Shown here piece by piece: positions 8,530 through 17,392 of a stretch of DNA of 64,000 bases. Position 1 is the first letter of the stretch, and each line of letters opens with the position of its first letter. The notes beneath the pieces were generated by a model that was not told where the DNA came from, ran no database searches, and saw only the letters and a program-made list of their open reading frames with translations. Location: assembly GCF_014526325.1 (NCBI RefSeq), contig NZ_JACNMJ010000007.1, positions 124,001 through 188,000 of the forward strand. The letters are read 5' to 3'. Origin of the DNA: Psychroserpens algicola. GTDB taxonomy: Bacteria; Bacteroidota; Bacteroidia; Flavobacteriales; Flavobacteriaceae. A program made the translations under genes and the position numbers.

Positions 8530-9954
8530 TTAATTGACTACTAATTTCTTAGTTATCTTTGCTTTATTGGTATAAATTTCAACAACATAAATTCCTGAAG
8601 TTAATTTTGAAGTGTTTATTACATGAGTTTTGCTAGAGTTAACCAATTTACCTAAACTACTATAAATATTAACATTCTCTAATTCTAGTTCTTCAGACAA
8701 TTGAATAGTGAATTGATCGCTAGCAGGATTAGGGAACAAGCTTATTGTTGAGTTTGCAAAATCAGAAACAGACAATAAAGCACTTAAATCAAATACTCTT
8801 GCATGTCCGGAATCAGCACCATTACCATCATTCAAATCTGCTCCTATTATTAGAGTATTTGCATCTGAAGACAAGCTAATGCTCTCTCCAGAATAATCTA
8901 AACTTGCTTCACCGAAGATAGCATTCCCAATCTGAACCCAAGAATTACTCTGATTTTTAAATATTCGCGTACGCCCTGTATCTGTTGAACCACTTGTACT
9001 GCCTATTTCTCCAATGGCTAAAACTTGACCATCTGAAGACAAACTTACACTCGACCCAGTTCTATAATGGGCTACTTCACCAATAACTGGACTTCCAACT
9101 TGATTCCAGCTTTCCGATTCATAACTAAAAACTCTTACACGTCCTCTTTGAATTAAACTATCCGAAAAATCTGGTTCACCAATAGCCAAAATATGACCAT
9201 TTGAAGATAGACTAACTGCTCTATTAGGAAATTGGCTACCTACTATAGGTATTTCACTACCCAATAATGTCCAGGTTCCAGATACATTTTCATAAATTCT
9301 TGCTGAGTCATTGTTTAATATGGCAACAATACTTCCGTCAGACGACATGTCTACACTACGTCCCGAATGTTCTGCCATGATTAATCCGTTAATATCACTG
9401 CCAACTTGATTCCATGAGTCGGTTACATATTGGAAGATTTGTGTAACTCCATCATTTGGAACATTTGGAGCAGAAACTGCTCCTATAACTATTGTATTTC
9501 CATCGGCAGATAATTTGATACTGTTACCAAAATTACTTTCAGATGTGTTATTAGAAATGTTATTGCCTTTTGGTATCCAGATTCCTGTGTCGCTGTTATA
9601 ACTATATATCCTTACGAAATTGCCTAGCGAACTAAATGCCATAGTATTTCCATCGGCAGATAGACTCACGCTATAGGCTCCAATACTACCAAAATTCTCA
9701 CCATTGATGTCGGTGCCGTATAAGGTCCAAATGCCTTCAATATTTTGAAACACACGTATGCGACCATCTCCATTATTACCAGAGAACCCGACTATGGCAA
9801 CAATATTGCCATCGGATGATATGCTAACACCTGTACCAAATCGATCACCTGATAAAAGACCATCTATATCATTTCCTATCTGAGTTTGGGCATTTACGAA
9901 TAATGAAGAAATGATCAAAATGGCAATTACACATTGTTTTTTTATGCTTTTCAT
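8530..9954 (-). CDS. T9SS-secreted beta-propeller-like repeat protein
   Basis: A 474-residue secreted protein. After a signal peptide (ending VNAQ), about seven repeats of roughly 50 residues follow a pattern like GNDIDG..FG.SVSLS.DGN..AIG....GRIRVF...W.Q.G, as in FG-GAP/Kelch-type propellers. The last 75 residues form a type IX sorting domain: LFPNPASDQFTIQL, then NVNIYSSLGKLV, LTSGIYVVEI and a basic end KKLVVN. This implies export by T9SS and attachment to, or release from, the cell surface. The repeats may bind a ligand or partner; no catalytic motif is seen. Confidence 0.85.
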   Translation of the reverse strand: MKSIKKQCVIAILIISSLFVNAQTQIGNDIDGLLSGDRFGTGVSISSDGNIVAIVGFSGNNGDGRIRVFQNIEGIWTLYGTDINGENFGSIGAYSVSLSADGNTMAFSSLGNFVRIYSYNSDTGIWIPKGNNISNNTSESNFGNSIKLSADGNTIVIGAVSAPNVPNDGVTQIFQYVTDSWNQVGSDINGLIMAEHSGRSVDMSSDGSIVAILNNDSARIYENVSGTWTLLGSEIPIVGSQFPNRAVSLSSNGHILAIGEPDFSDSLIQRGRVRVFSYESESWNQVGSPVIGEVAHYRTGSSVSLSSDGQVLAIGEIGSTSGSTDTGRTRIFKNQSNSWVQIGNAIFGEASLDYSGESISLSSDANTLIIGADLNDGNGADSGHARVFDLSALLSVSDFANSTISLFPNPASDQFTIQLSEELELENVNIYSSLGKLVNSSKTHVINTSKLTSGIYVVEIYTNKAKITKKLVVN

Positions 9955-10000
9955 CTTTTTATTGTTAAATACAATTCATAAATGCTAAACTTTATAATTA

Positions 10001-10128
10001 TACACAAGGTGTTGTATTAGGAATAGCTACAGAAAATCAGCTATGATTTTCGCTCTAAAACGAAGATAACGAATTGTAATGAGTTTGATTAGGAATTCGA
10101 TCGCAATAAGTTATACACGTTATTGCAG
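10001..10128. repeat. Decayed attC-like site (56410 type)
   Basis: Left ACACAAGGTGTTGTATTAGG, a middle ACGAAGATAACGAATTGTAA and right arm GATTAGGAATTCGATCGC then TTATACACGTTATTG. The middle and right arm match the intact site at 56410, so this is an older copy of that subtype. Confidence 0.6.
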
Positions 10129-10139
10129 CAGTTTTTTAT

Positions 10140-10937
10140 TTATTCTTTCTCAAATATAAATTTCATTCCATCATAGAAACTTGAATAGGGAACGTGTCCA
10201 GCATTTTCGTAAGTCTTATATTCAAATTTTATTCGATTGTCTAGCTCATATTTCATTCTCTTGAATAAATCAACCATTGATTGGTGTATTTCTTTGTTTG
10301 GGTCTAATGGGTCAGCTAAAGAGTTTGCTACAAATATTTTTTTTCCTTTTAAATTATCTTTGTTTTGAAAAGATTTGTCTGCTAGTTTATTGAAATAGGT
10401 GTTCATATCAGCAAACCAACCAGCACAATTTCCGATATAATTATCAAACAATTCTGGTTTTGATAAAAAGGCATACATTACAAATAACCCGCTCAAAGAC
10501 CTGCCTCTAATAGTTTTCTGGCCATTTGTACGATATTTTTTATCAATATAAGGTACTAATTCGGTTTCAAGGAATGATATGAAATTTTCGGCTTTAGGAT
10601 TCTCCACTTCATATGATGGTCTGCTAATTGGCATCATATCTCTGTCTCGGTCCGTATTTGTAATTGCTACAATAATGATTTCTAAGCGTAGATTATGTAT
10701 TATTAATCGAGCATCTATGAGATTATTTACACTTCCATCTAACAAAAAGAGAACAGGATAAGTTTCGTTAGATGTCTCGTAGTCTTTTGGAAGCGATACA
10801 ATGATTGGTCTATTCTCATTTAATATTTTTGATTGAAGACTGTCTTTAATTCCAATTTTCACATTAACATCTTGAGAATAACCAATTCCGGATTTTAAAA
10901 ATCCTACGAGTATAAAAAATAAAACATAGTTTTTCAT
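10140..10937 (-). CDS. Exported alpha/beta-hydrolase, esterase-D-like
   Basis: A 265-residue protein with a signal peptide (ending GYSQ) and an alpha/beta-hydrolase domain of the esterase D / enterochelin-esterase type. YPVLFLLDGS at 60-69 is the family's typical strand and oxyanion region, the nucleophile elbow is GRSLSG (145-150, Ser147), an Asp follows in LADPLDPNKE, and the catalytic His is probably in GHVPYSS near 248. Predicted to hydrolyse an ester in the periplasm; substrate unknown. Its ATG overlaps the stop of the broken frame upstream (10934-11100). Confidence 0.85.
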   Translation of the reverse strand: MKNYVLFFILVGFLKSGIGYSQDVNVKIGIKDSLQSKILNENRPIIVSLPKDYETSNETYPVLFLLDGSVNNLIDARLIIHNLRLEIIIVAITNTDRDRDMMPISRPSYEVENPKAENFISFLETELVPYIDKKYRTNGQKTIRGRSLSGLFVMYAFLSKPELFDNYIGNCAGWFADMNTYFNKLADKSFQNKDNLKGKKIFVANSLADPLDPNKEIHQSMVDLFKRMKYELDNRIKFEYKTYENAGHVPYSSFYDGMKFIFEKE

Positions 10938-11100
10938 ATTGTTGTACTTTCCTTATTTATTTTCTCTTCAATAACATATATATCCTCAAGTAAATCTTGT
11001 AATTGTTTGATACGACTTCTTTCCGAAACCTATTGTTTTTTTAAGATCATTTATAATCCGATTTGCTTCAATGCGATTTTGAAAGTTTTTTAAATCAATT
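10934..11100 (-). pseudogene. Remnant of a small gene upstream of the esterase
   Basis: The minus strand contains coding-like sequence ending ERSRIKQLQDLLEDIYVIEE and a TGA that overlaps the esterase start (ATGA). A second frame upstream reads NFQNRIEANRIINDLKK, so the frame appears broken by one indel near 11020-11035. The original product cannot be identified. An ATGA overlap usually marks translational coupling, which suggests this was the first gene of an operon. Confidence 0.4.
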
Positions 11101-11103
11101 AAT

Positions 11104-11574
11104 TTAATCCTTTCGACTTTTGAGTATTTTTTTAATTTTCTTTGAAGGTTTCATTTTGTTATCAGAATTAGAACAGTAATTCACTAAAATATCTTCAGCT
11201 TGATTATAAATTTGTTCACTGTCTAATTTTTCACTTTTACTTTCTATCACAACTTTAGACATTGCAGCCATATAGAGTCCAAGTAAATCATCATTTCCTT
11301 TAGTTAATTCCATGGCTTTTTCTCCAATTTCGAAAGTGTAGTCAGGTGTTCCCATCATCCATTTCATTATATATTGAATGGAAATTAATCGATTTAATTC
11401 TGATTTATTAGCAGGATTATTAAACAAATAATTAGCACAGAGTAATACTTTACTTTCTTCTGTTTTGTAGCTTTCTACAGATTTAAATTCATAATTATTT
11501 AATTCAGCAAAATTTTGCCCTATTGACAAATGAGAAATAAAAGCGATAACAACAGTTAGGATAATTTTCTTCAT
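11104..11574 (-). CDS. Exported helical protein of unknown function
   Basis: A 156-residue protein with a signal peptide ending SIGQ. The mature part is predicted to be all-helical and lysine-rich at the C-terminus. It includes MKWMMGTPDYTFEIGEKAME, which resembles a tetratricopeptide-like helix pair. No enzyme motif is seen. Confidence 0.65.
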   Translation of the reverse strand: MKKIILTVVIAFISHLSIGQNFAELNNYEFKSVESYKTEESKVLLCANYLFNNPANKSELNRLISIQYIMKWMMGTPDYTFEIGEKAMELTKGNDDLLGLYMAAMSKVVIESKSEKLDSEQIYNQAEDILVNYCSNSDNKMKPSKKIKKILKSRKD

Positions 11575-11808
11575 AAGATATAGTTTTTGTTTTGATATGG
11601 TGGATAATGAGTTTGAGTATAATTTGCTGCCTGATTCTCTTAAAGTTAGGCAAAAGCTTTGGAGAAGGAGTAAGGATGAACCAGACTAATTTTCCGAGTT
11701 TTATTTACATATAAATAAAAGTATAAAAAAATATTGCTTTTAAGCAACTTAGCAGTTAAATATATACATTGGTGTATGTGTTAAACTAATAATTAATGAC
11801 TTACGCTC
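11575..11808. other. Intergenic region with strongly decayed attC traces
   Basis: Traces include TGCCTGATTCTCTTAAAGTTAGGC (read in parts), GGATGAACCAGAC and TTTTCCGAG near 11680, then TATATACATTGGTGTATG near 11765. They follow attC order but no longer pair. No gene is seen. Confidence 0.35.
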
Positions 11809-12600
11809 TTATCTTGATGGCTTTTGTCCTATTAAATATAAATAATCTCCAAAGTCATTTTCGTATGATTTTATTATTTCTTTAATTTTTCCATTATCAA
11901 TATCTTTTCTCAATTTCATTAAACCGTTTGTTACTTCTGTTCGATTTGATAATGATGAAAATGAAGAAATTCCGTTTCTGATGTTTTCATCAAAATACAA
12001 TTCAGGATTTTGTTTGCCACAATACAAAAATTGGTCTTCCAAGTCAGACTTTATGAAATACTTATGGGATTCAAGATATTCGATTCCACTATCTCTCATA
12101 GCTTTCTTGACGTTAGCCATTGTAGGCATTTGAATTATTGAATCGGATAACATTTTCGGAAAATAATGGTTTAGCCAATATCCTTTCATTTGTTCAGGTG
12201 TAGATGTGAAAATCACAATTCTACCGTTAGTTTTCAAGACTTTATTCAACTCTGAGAAGGCGGTTTTTAAATTCTTCCAATGATGTATGGTTAGAGTGCC
12301 TATAATTCCATTTACAAAGTTTTCAGGAAGTCCAGTATTCTCTGCAGAACCAATTCTCCAATCAATTTTATCATTTTGGAGTTTTGCTTTTTCTAACATC
12401 AGTTTAGATGGATCAATTCCAATAACATTACAACCGTTTTTTTGAAGTTCATTAGTATAATTTCCTGTTCCGCAACCAATGTCTAAATATGTCCCGTTTT
12501 TTATGGGCTGTAAATGAGAAAGTAATTGTTTGGTTAAATATTTGTCTGCTTTTCGGGTCAGGTTGTAATTAACTCCTATGTTATCGTATTTGGCGCTCAT
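11809..12600 (-). CDS. Class I SAM-dependent methyltransferase
   Basis: A 263-residue protein from the ATG at 12600. The frame stays open 19 codons upstream but those codons translate the adjacent attC site, so the internal ATG (MSAKYDNIG) is the real start. Motif I LDIGCGTGNY (about 39-48) binds S-adenosylmethionine, an acidic residue follows in VIGIDPSKLM, and the post-motif region has LTIHHWKNLKTAFSELNKVL, as in UbiE/COQ5-like methyltransferases. The substrate is unknown. Cytoplasmic, single-gene cassette. Confidence 0.88.
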   Translation of the reverse strand: MSAKYDNIGVNYNLTRKADKYLTKQLLSHLQPIKNGTYLDIGCGTGNYTNELQKNGCNVIGIDPSKLMLEKAKLQNDKIDWRIGSAENTGLPENFVNGIIGTLTIHHWKNLKTAFSELNKVLKTNGRIVIFTSTPEQMKGYWLNHYFPKMLSDSIIQMPTMANVKKAMRDSGIEYLESHKYFIKSDLEDQFLYCGKQNPELYFDENIRNGISSFSSLSNRTEVTNGLMKLRKDIDNGKIKEIIKSYENDFGDYLYLIGQKPSR

Positions 12601-12617
12601 CCTTTTGTTCAGCTTAC

Positions 12618-12748
12618 AGGTAACGTGTTGTGTAAGACTAGTAGCGTTGGCTAGCACTAATTTAGCAAAAGAAAACTAAGCAGAAGACATTTACTGGGAT
12701 TTTCCAAATACACATAGAGCGAGCAAATGGTTATATACGTTTTTGGCA
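12618..12748 (-). repeat. attC-like cassette site, partly decayed
   Basis: Left box AGGTAAC. The right box has drifted to TTTGGCA (GTT to TTT). The CACTAATTTAGCAAAAGAAAA block and class 1/2 stems are still clear. It is the leftmost site with both arms readable. Confidence 0.75.
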
Positions 12749-12790
12749 AATCATTTTTAATTTTTAAACAGAAGTAGTTAAACTATAATA

Positions 12791-12833
12791 GGCTTTCTTA
12801 AGAAGATTAATTTAAATCTACCTAAAAAAGCCC
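12791..12833 (-). terminator. Possible terminator hairpin
   Basis: GGCTTTCTTAAGAAGATT pairs with AATCTACCTAAAAAAGCC across a 6-7 base loop, 26 bp after the stop of the fibronectin-like gene. A long T tract does not directly follow, so termination strength is uncertain. Confidence 0.5.
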
Positions 12834-12858
12834 TTAAAGAAAGATCTTTAATTTAATT

Positions 12859-13572
12859 TTATTCGCCAATAATTATGGTAACTCTGGCTGTTGCGGTGAC
12901 GGCTTCACAATTGTCTATTGCCTCATCAAGATAAATTAAAGAACCGCTTCCAGTACTGGTGTTAGCATGGTAAACACCTGGTGTATATTCTGTAAGATGA
13001 CTAGCGCCTGATCCAACATTATTACCAATAGGTAAATCTGAATCGGGTGTCCATGAATATGTTCTTCCAACATTTGAAGGTATAGGATCTGGACTATATT
13101 CTAATATTTCAACATAATAACTAACAGCATCCTCTACGGCATTAATTTCAAAATAATTTACAATGCCATAACCACCTGAACCTTCCCACCATCTACATTG
13201 TATGTCTACCTCAAAAATGATTACTTCTGGCAGAGTAGTAAAAAAATAAGGTGCTTGTGAAGTACCGCCATTACCATCTCTTGCTTCGACATAACCTTCA
13301 TAAAGTGTTTCTGGCTCTAAACCTGAAAAGCTGTAACTTAAGGAAGTACCTCCCGAAGCTATTTCTTGTCCGTCTAATATTATTGCATAAGAAACTTCAT
13401 CACCATCAGGATCGTTAGACTCTGTCCATTCAATAGTTGCTCCGTTAAATCTTGTTTCTATAGTGTTAGTAGAGAAGATACCTGGTGCAGTATTGTTTGG
13501 ATCATCTTCATCGTTTGAACAGGCAGTAAAAAGTAATACAAAGATGATTACTAAAGGCTTGTAATTTTTCAT
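12859..13572 (-). CDS. Fibronectin type III lipoprotein
   Basis: A 237-residue lipoprotein with lipobox FTAC (Cys near 18) followed by an acidic linker. Residues 30-115 look like one fibronectin type III domain (ATIEWTESNDPDGDEVSYAI, then LSYSFSGLEPETLYEGYVEA). The C-terminal half is a second beta-rich domain with one cysteine near each end. Probably a surface or periplasmic adhesion or binding protein; no ligand indicated. Confidence 0.78.
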   Translation of the reverse strand: MKNYKPLVIIFVLLFTACSNDEDDPNNTAPGIFSTNTIETRFNGATIEWTESNDPDGDEVSYAIILDGQEIASGGTSLSYSFSGLEPETLYEGYVEARDGNGGTSQAPYFFTTLPEVIIFEVDIQCRWWEGSGGYGIVNYFEINAVEDAVSYYVEILEYSPDPIPSNVGRTYSWTPDSDLPIGNNVGSGASHLTEYTPGVYHANTSTGSGSLIYLDEAIDNCEAVTATARVTIIIGE

Positions 13573-13809
13573 AATAATTGGATTTAATACTTTTGCTATT
13601 GCATCGGATGATTTTTAAAATGTCATCATCTGTATTGATTTAAAAGCTCAATTTTTTATCAACTATTATGCATAATTTGTCATTAATGATTAACTCAGAG
13701 ATAATTTATAAATAACAGGTTAAGATTAATATATTATTTGATTAAAGATTTTGTTTAACTATGGAAATTGTTAGTTCTTTATTCAGGATGGGTAAAAATG
13801 TTACTTAAG
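13573..13809. other. Gene-free stretch
   Basis: 237 AT-rich bases upstream of the fibronectin gene. A small inverted repeat GATGATTTTTAAAATGTCATC lies near 13605 (arms GATGA/TCATC). I see no coding frame. A promoter for the gene at 12859-13572 is expected here but I cannot place it securely. Confidence 0.3.
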
Positions 13810-13927
13810 AGTTGTGTATCATCTCGTTGTGCTGGCTGGGTCTAAGTCATTAAAAGAAAACTGACCAGCGGAAAACCTGAGGGGTTTTTAGAGTCTATAC
13901 AGACCAAGTAATTATATTAACAACTGA
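13810..13927. repeat. Decayed attC-like site
   Basis: GAGTTGTGTATCATCTCGTTGTGCTGGCTGGG (in blocks), GTCTAAGTCATTAAAAGAAAA, CTGACCAGCGGAAAA and AGACCAAGTAATTATATTAACAAC follow class 1/2 order. Both boxes have mutated. Confidence 0.65.
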
Positions 13928-13933
13928 CTTTTT

Positions 13934-14431
13934 TCATTCCATCAAATGGCTAATATCTGATGTGGCATAAAAATAATATAGTCCAGTTCCTTCTCCTCCC
14001 ATTGATTCGCTGTCAGCAATTGTTATTTTTAATTTTGGTAAAAGATAATTTCCTTTTTCTGTTTCCGAATATTCAATTCCGTTTTTTTGAAATTGTTTTA
14101 TAAAATTCGAGATGTCTTTTCCAAAATCAAGTTTAATATTGTCAATTAAAATACTAAAACCAGAATGTACTTCTAATTCCTTCAAATTATTGTCTTTGTC
14201 GTAGTTTAGAAATAGCATATTATTTTTAGAGTTCAGGTTTTCGTAAACATCTCTTTTTTGATGAATATTCATACTTTCGTCTCCATCAAAAAATTGAGCC
14301 ATGTCAATTATGTTGTCATCTTCCTTGTGCTTATTTCCCAATTTTTCTCTAACAGTATTTCGTTTGCTATTCCATTCTATTTTTACAGAATTAATAGTAA
14401 AGCCTTTATTTGGTAAATATTCTATGTTCAT
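13934..14431 (-). CDS. Small cytoplasmic protein of unknown function
   Basis: A 165-residue acidic protein without signal peptide or membrane helix. Segments such as FTINSVKIEWNSKRNTVREK and GFSILIDNIKLDFGKDISNF recur with similar spacing, suggesting two related alpha/beta halves. Its size, charge and solitary cassette context resemble orphan immunity proteins, but I do not recognise the family. Confidence 0.6.
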   Translation of the reverse strand: MNIEYLPNKGFTINSVKIEWNSKRNTVREKLGNKHKEDDNIIDMAQFFDGDESMNIHQKRDVYENLNSKNNMLFLNYDKDNNLKELEVHSGFSILIDNIKLDFGKDISNFIKQFQKNGIEYSETEKGNYLLPKLKITIADSESMGGEGTGLYYFYATSDISHLME

Positions 14432-14444
14432 TTTTTAGCTTGTT

Positions 14445-14573
14445 GCCAAGGGTTTTATGTATAATTAGTATCGCGTTTAACACCTAAATTAGCGAATGCA
14501 TACCGAATAGAAATTCCTCAAGAATTTTCGTAAGTAGGCGAGGACTAGCCATTGATTATATGCGTTGTCGTAA
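14445..14573 (-). repeat. attC-like cassette site, class 6, partly decayed
   Basis: Left box TGCCAAG (AAC to AAG), right box GTCGTAA (GTT to GTC). The stem and the GAATAGAAATTCCTCAAG loop with TTTTCGTAAGTAGGC match the site at 62620. Confidence 0.75.
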
Positions 14574-14584
14574 GTGGTCTTTTA

Positions 14585-15559
14585 TCAGTATTGTAATTCC
14601 TTTATTTTATTTAACTCTTTGTCCCAAATCAAAATTTTTCCTTTTCCATCAGTTGTTACTATTCTACTATTAGATTTATTCCAATCAATGCCCCAAATTA
14701 GGTTTTCTGATTTTGATTGTTTGATTAAATCTCCATCTTTATTCCAAAGTCCTAAAAATTCGCTCGCAGTTGCTAAAATTTCACCATCATTTGACCACTT
14801 TATATTTCTAAATTCAGCTTTGCTTTTTTCGATATTCTTAATATTATCTCCGTTTGCCGACCAAAACTGCAATAGAGGCGGAAAGTCTTTTTCAAAATCC
14901 CCATAATCTCCAGTAACAAAGAATTCGCCACTAGGATGCCAATCTATACAAAGCATCAGAACTTCCTCTTTTCTTGGCTTAATATCAAAAATAGAATCTT
15001 TGTCAAAATTATAAACAGATATTTTTTCTCCAACAGCTACAACAATATTTTTTTCTGGATGCCAATCGAGACCAATTAGACCTTTTTGCTTGGTATTAAT
15101 TTTTTTAATGATTTTTCCACTTTCATCGTATATATTAAGAGAGCCACTATAATCTCCAACAGCAAGTAGTTCTCCCATTTTGTTCCAGCCAATAGCTCTT
15201 ACACCAAATTCATCAAGACTATCAAGTTGGATGCTTTCTTTTGATTTGGGATTAAATATTAAAGATTTAGATTTTTCTCCTTGCATTGCAATCGCAAGTT
15301 GATTTTTAAAAGGGTGCCATTTGGTTTTAGTTATAGTTCCTTCCATTGGAAAAGCTTTAACTAATTTGTAGGTTTTTGATGAAAATATTCTTAGTGTATC
15401 TTGTGTTCCTCCGACAGAAATTTGTTCGTCATTAGGATTCCAGCTCGCAGTCCAAAGCCACCAATTTTCTCTTTCATTTTCTGTCTTTTTTTCATCTTCT
15501 TTGCATCCATAACTAAGTGAAATAGATAAAAATAATAGTATTGAAATTTTTTTAATCAT
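14585..15559 (-). CDS. WD40-repeat lipoprotein
   Basis: A 324-residue lipoprotein (lipobox SYGC, Cys near 19) whose mature part consists of about seven WD40-like blades: WTASWNPNDEQISVGG, TKWHPFKNQLAIAM, IGWNKMGELLAVGDYSG, LDWHPEKNIVVAVG, IDWHPSGEFFVTGDYG, IKWSNDGEILATAS and IDWNKSNSRIVTTDGKG. A complete seven-bladed propeller is likely. The role is presumably a scaffold or binding platform in the periplasm or on the surface. One gene in its cassette. Confidence 0.85.
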   Translation of the reverse strand: MIKKISILLFLSISLSYGCKEDEKKTENERENWWLWTASWNPNDEQISVGGTQDTLRIFSSKTYKLVKAFPMEGTITKTKWHPFKNQLAIAMQGEKSKSLIFNPKSKESIQLDSLDEFGVRAIGWNKMGELLAVGDYSGSLNIYDESGKIIKKINTKQKGLIGLDWHPEKNIVVAVGEKISVYNFDKDSIFDIKPRKEEVLMLCIDWHPSGEFFVTGDYGDFEKDFPPLLQFWSANGDNIKNIEKSKAEFRNIKWSNDGEILATASEFLGLWNKDGDLIKQSKSENLIWGIDWNKSNSRIVTTDGKGKILIWDKELNKIKELQY

Positions 15560-15578
15560 AAGTTGCTTTCAAGATGAC

Positions 15579-15709
15579 TTACAACATCGTTAAGTCTGAT
15601 TTCCTTATGTTGGTTAGGTCTAAATTAACAAAAGAAATCGAGTCTGAGGGAAATTTATGGATTTTCCAAGTAGGTTAGTGGCAGCAATGCATTAAACATG
15701 TTGTTGGCT
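15579..15709 (-). repeat. attC-like cassette site, partly decayed
   Basis: Left box TTACAAC, right box GTTGGCT. The GGTCTAAATTAACAAAAGAAA block and a GCAATGCATT right arm are intact; the left arm has drifted (CTTATGTTGG). Confidence 0.75.
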
Positions 15710-15717
15710 AACGTTTA

Positions 15718-16155
15718 TCAGAGGTAATTGAAGAATAATTCTACAATCACACCAAGGACAATACTGAATAAAGCTCCTAAACTAGATAAACGTTTTAATT
15801 TAAATCTGTTTGAAAATGCCAACCATAGACATGACACAGCACAAATTGCCAAAATTATAGTTCCATACATAGGCATGATGCTATTGAAGAGCCCTATTTG
15901 ATTGAAAAAGGGATCTAACAAAGCTGTAAAACCAAAAAGAGCCAAAGTGAAATTTGTCTTTTCATGTCCAATAAATAAATAATAGCTTGCAATTAACAAT
16001 TCAATACTTATTGCTAAAGGACCATATTGGTTATAGTATTCTCTTTTAAAATATAACTCGAATCCTTGTGGAAAATCAATCTTCATTAAAAAGGCTACAC
16101 TCAGAGCTAGTCCGATAATCAAAAGTGATAATGCAATTGTCCTTCTTTTTTTCAT
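15718..16155 (-). CDS. Small multi-pass membrane protein
   Basis: A 145-residue protein with four predicted transmembrane helices (about residues 7-26, 44-62, 68-108 as two, 118-142). No catalytic or transport motif is visible. It is the only gene in its cassette. Confidence 0.65.
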   Translation of the reverse strand: MKKRRTIALSLLIIGLALSVAFLMKIDFPQGFELYFKREYYNQYGPLAISIELLIASYYLFIGHEKTNFTLALFGFTALLDPFFNQIGLFNSIMPMYGTIILAICAVSCLWLAFSNRFKLKRLSSLGALFSIVLGVIVELFFNYL

Positions 16156-16174
16156 GAGGTTTTACTTAATATCT

Positions 16175-16300
16175 AGTCCAGAAATATGGCTAGTTGCGTT
16201 GGCTAGGTCTAAGTTAATAAAAGAAAACGAACCAGAGGAAAATCCGTAGGACTTTAGGAGTACACACAAACCGAACAATGAATTATACACGTTGCTAGTC
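16175..16300 (-). repeat. attC-like cassette site, partly decayed
   Basis: Class 1/2 mosaic with GGCTAGTTGCGTTGGCTAGG on the left and GAACAATGAATTATACAC on the right. The left box is lost and the right box is GCTAGTC (GTT to GCT). The stop codon of the next gene (16295) lies inside this box. Confidence 0.75.
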
Positions 16301-17056
16301 TTTCGTTATTTTGTCAATTTCAGCAATTACCTCATTATTAATTTGTATTAAGGCATTATACTGAGGAATAATAGTTATGTCACGGAGAGATGCTTTTGCG
16401 ATGATATTTCTATAAAGTATGGAACTATGTATTTCATTGAAAAACTTTGCTATTTCTACCATTGTAATATTTGCTTTTTTCATTGCATCTTCATCCATAC
16501 TTAAAAAAGCATATCCAGTATTCAAATCAGTTATATATGACATACGAGCTTCTAAATCGTCTATAGTTTTATTTGTTTCATTTTCAGTAATTGATACTGT
16601 TTCTATGGCTGTTTTTTGCTCAAGCAATAATTTATGTAAAGTACTGCCATTTATCAAACTTAAATAGGGCGATTTTTCTAAAGCGTCAAATCCACTTGTG
16701 TTTGCTCTAAATGAAATTGCATCAAAACATCGAGCAGCCTCCATTGTTGTCTGTGGATTAAAATTATTGTTAAAGAAAGTTAGTTGTTCTTTTTTATAAT
16801 TTGGTATCAATTTTTCTCTTAGCATCTTTAACGAATCAAGCAAGACTAGATCACTTTCAATATTACCTTTTATGATTAAAAGGTTTTGTTGTAACGCTTT
16901 ATTTTCTTTTTTTTCTTCATTCAAATTGTTAATCTGTAGAGCTATTAAAATTCCAATAACTACTAATATAATTTCTCCAATAGCATAAAGTAGATACTTA
17001 CTGAACTTATTTTCAGCCAGCGTTTTTTGGCGAATTTTTCTAAAGAATTTAATCAT
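16295..17056 (-). CDS. DUF6090-like membrane-anchored protein (copy 1)
   Basis: A 253-residue member of a family with six copies in this window. The N-terminal signature is MIKFFRKIRQ, then KYLLYAIGEIILVVIGILIA (one transmembrane helix, about 21-42) and QINNLNE. The remainder is a hydrophilic helical domain, probably outside the cytoplasm. I associate this layout with DUF6090, which has no known function. The downstream flank CTTTCGTTATT is shared with the copies at 25667, 40068 and 47701, so the cassettes share an origin. Confidence 0.82.
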   Translation of the reverse strand: MIKFFRKIRQKTLAENKFSKYLLYAIGEIILVVIGILIALQINNLNEEKKENKALQQNLLIIKGNIESDLVLLDSLKMLREKLIPNYKKEQLTFFNNNFNPQTTMEAARCFDAISFRANTSGFDALEKSPYLSLINGSTLHKLLLEQKTAIETVSITENETNKTIDDLEARMSYITDLNTGYAFLSMDEDAMKKANITMVEIAKFFNEIHSSILYRNIIAKASLRDITIIPQYNALIQINNEVIAEIDKITKD

Positions 17057-17392
17057 TTGTTTAGTGGTTGGTCATAATGAATACCAACGATTTTGGTTAT
17101 GATTTCGTTACGGAATAATGGGAGACCATTTTTCTGTCGTTGCCGAAAGATAGCAAAAATGTGTTGAATTTCAGACATGAAAATCCGCCGTAATGAATTG
17201 TAGTCAATAATGTAAAGCGTTGTCATTTATAAGTTTAAAGTAAATATTTTGGGGATTTGGAAATGTTATATTCACCTAGGTTGTAAATTTATCAAAAGAA
17301 CATTGTTTCGCTGTCATTTAGAATAGCTAGTAAAAAAGTACTTTTTATTAAATCAAGTAATAAACAAGTCTTACATGTGCTGACATATTTTG
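17057..17392. other. Gene-free stretch with a decayed attC-like site
   Basis: From about 17091 to 17224, ACCAACGATTTTGGTTATGA, TTTCGTTACGG, GAAAGATAGCAAAAATG and CCGCCGTAATGAATTG resemble the 56410-type site (CGTTGCGG, AAGATAGCAAA, GCCGCAATGA), with decayed boxes. The remaining 170 bp show no gene; the last bases (GTGCTGACATATTTTGTTATTTC) may be a decayed DUF6090 cassette end. Confidence 0.45.

Noticed and set aside
12601-12657. Longer start of the methyltransferase
   Set aside because: The additional 19 codons translate attC sequence; family alignment starts at MSAKYDNIG.
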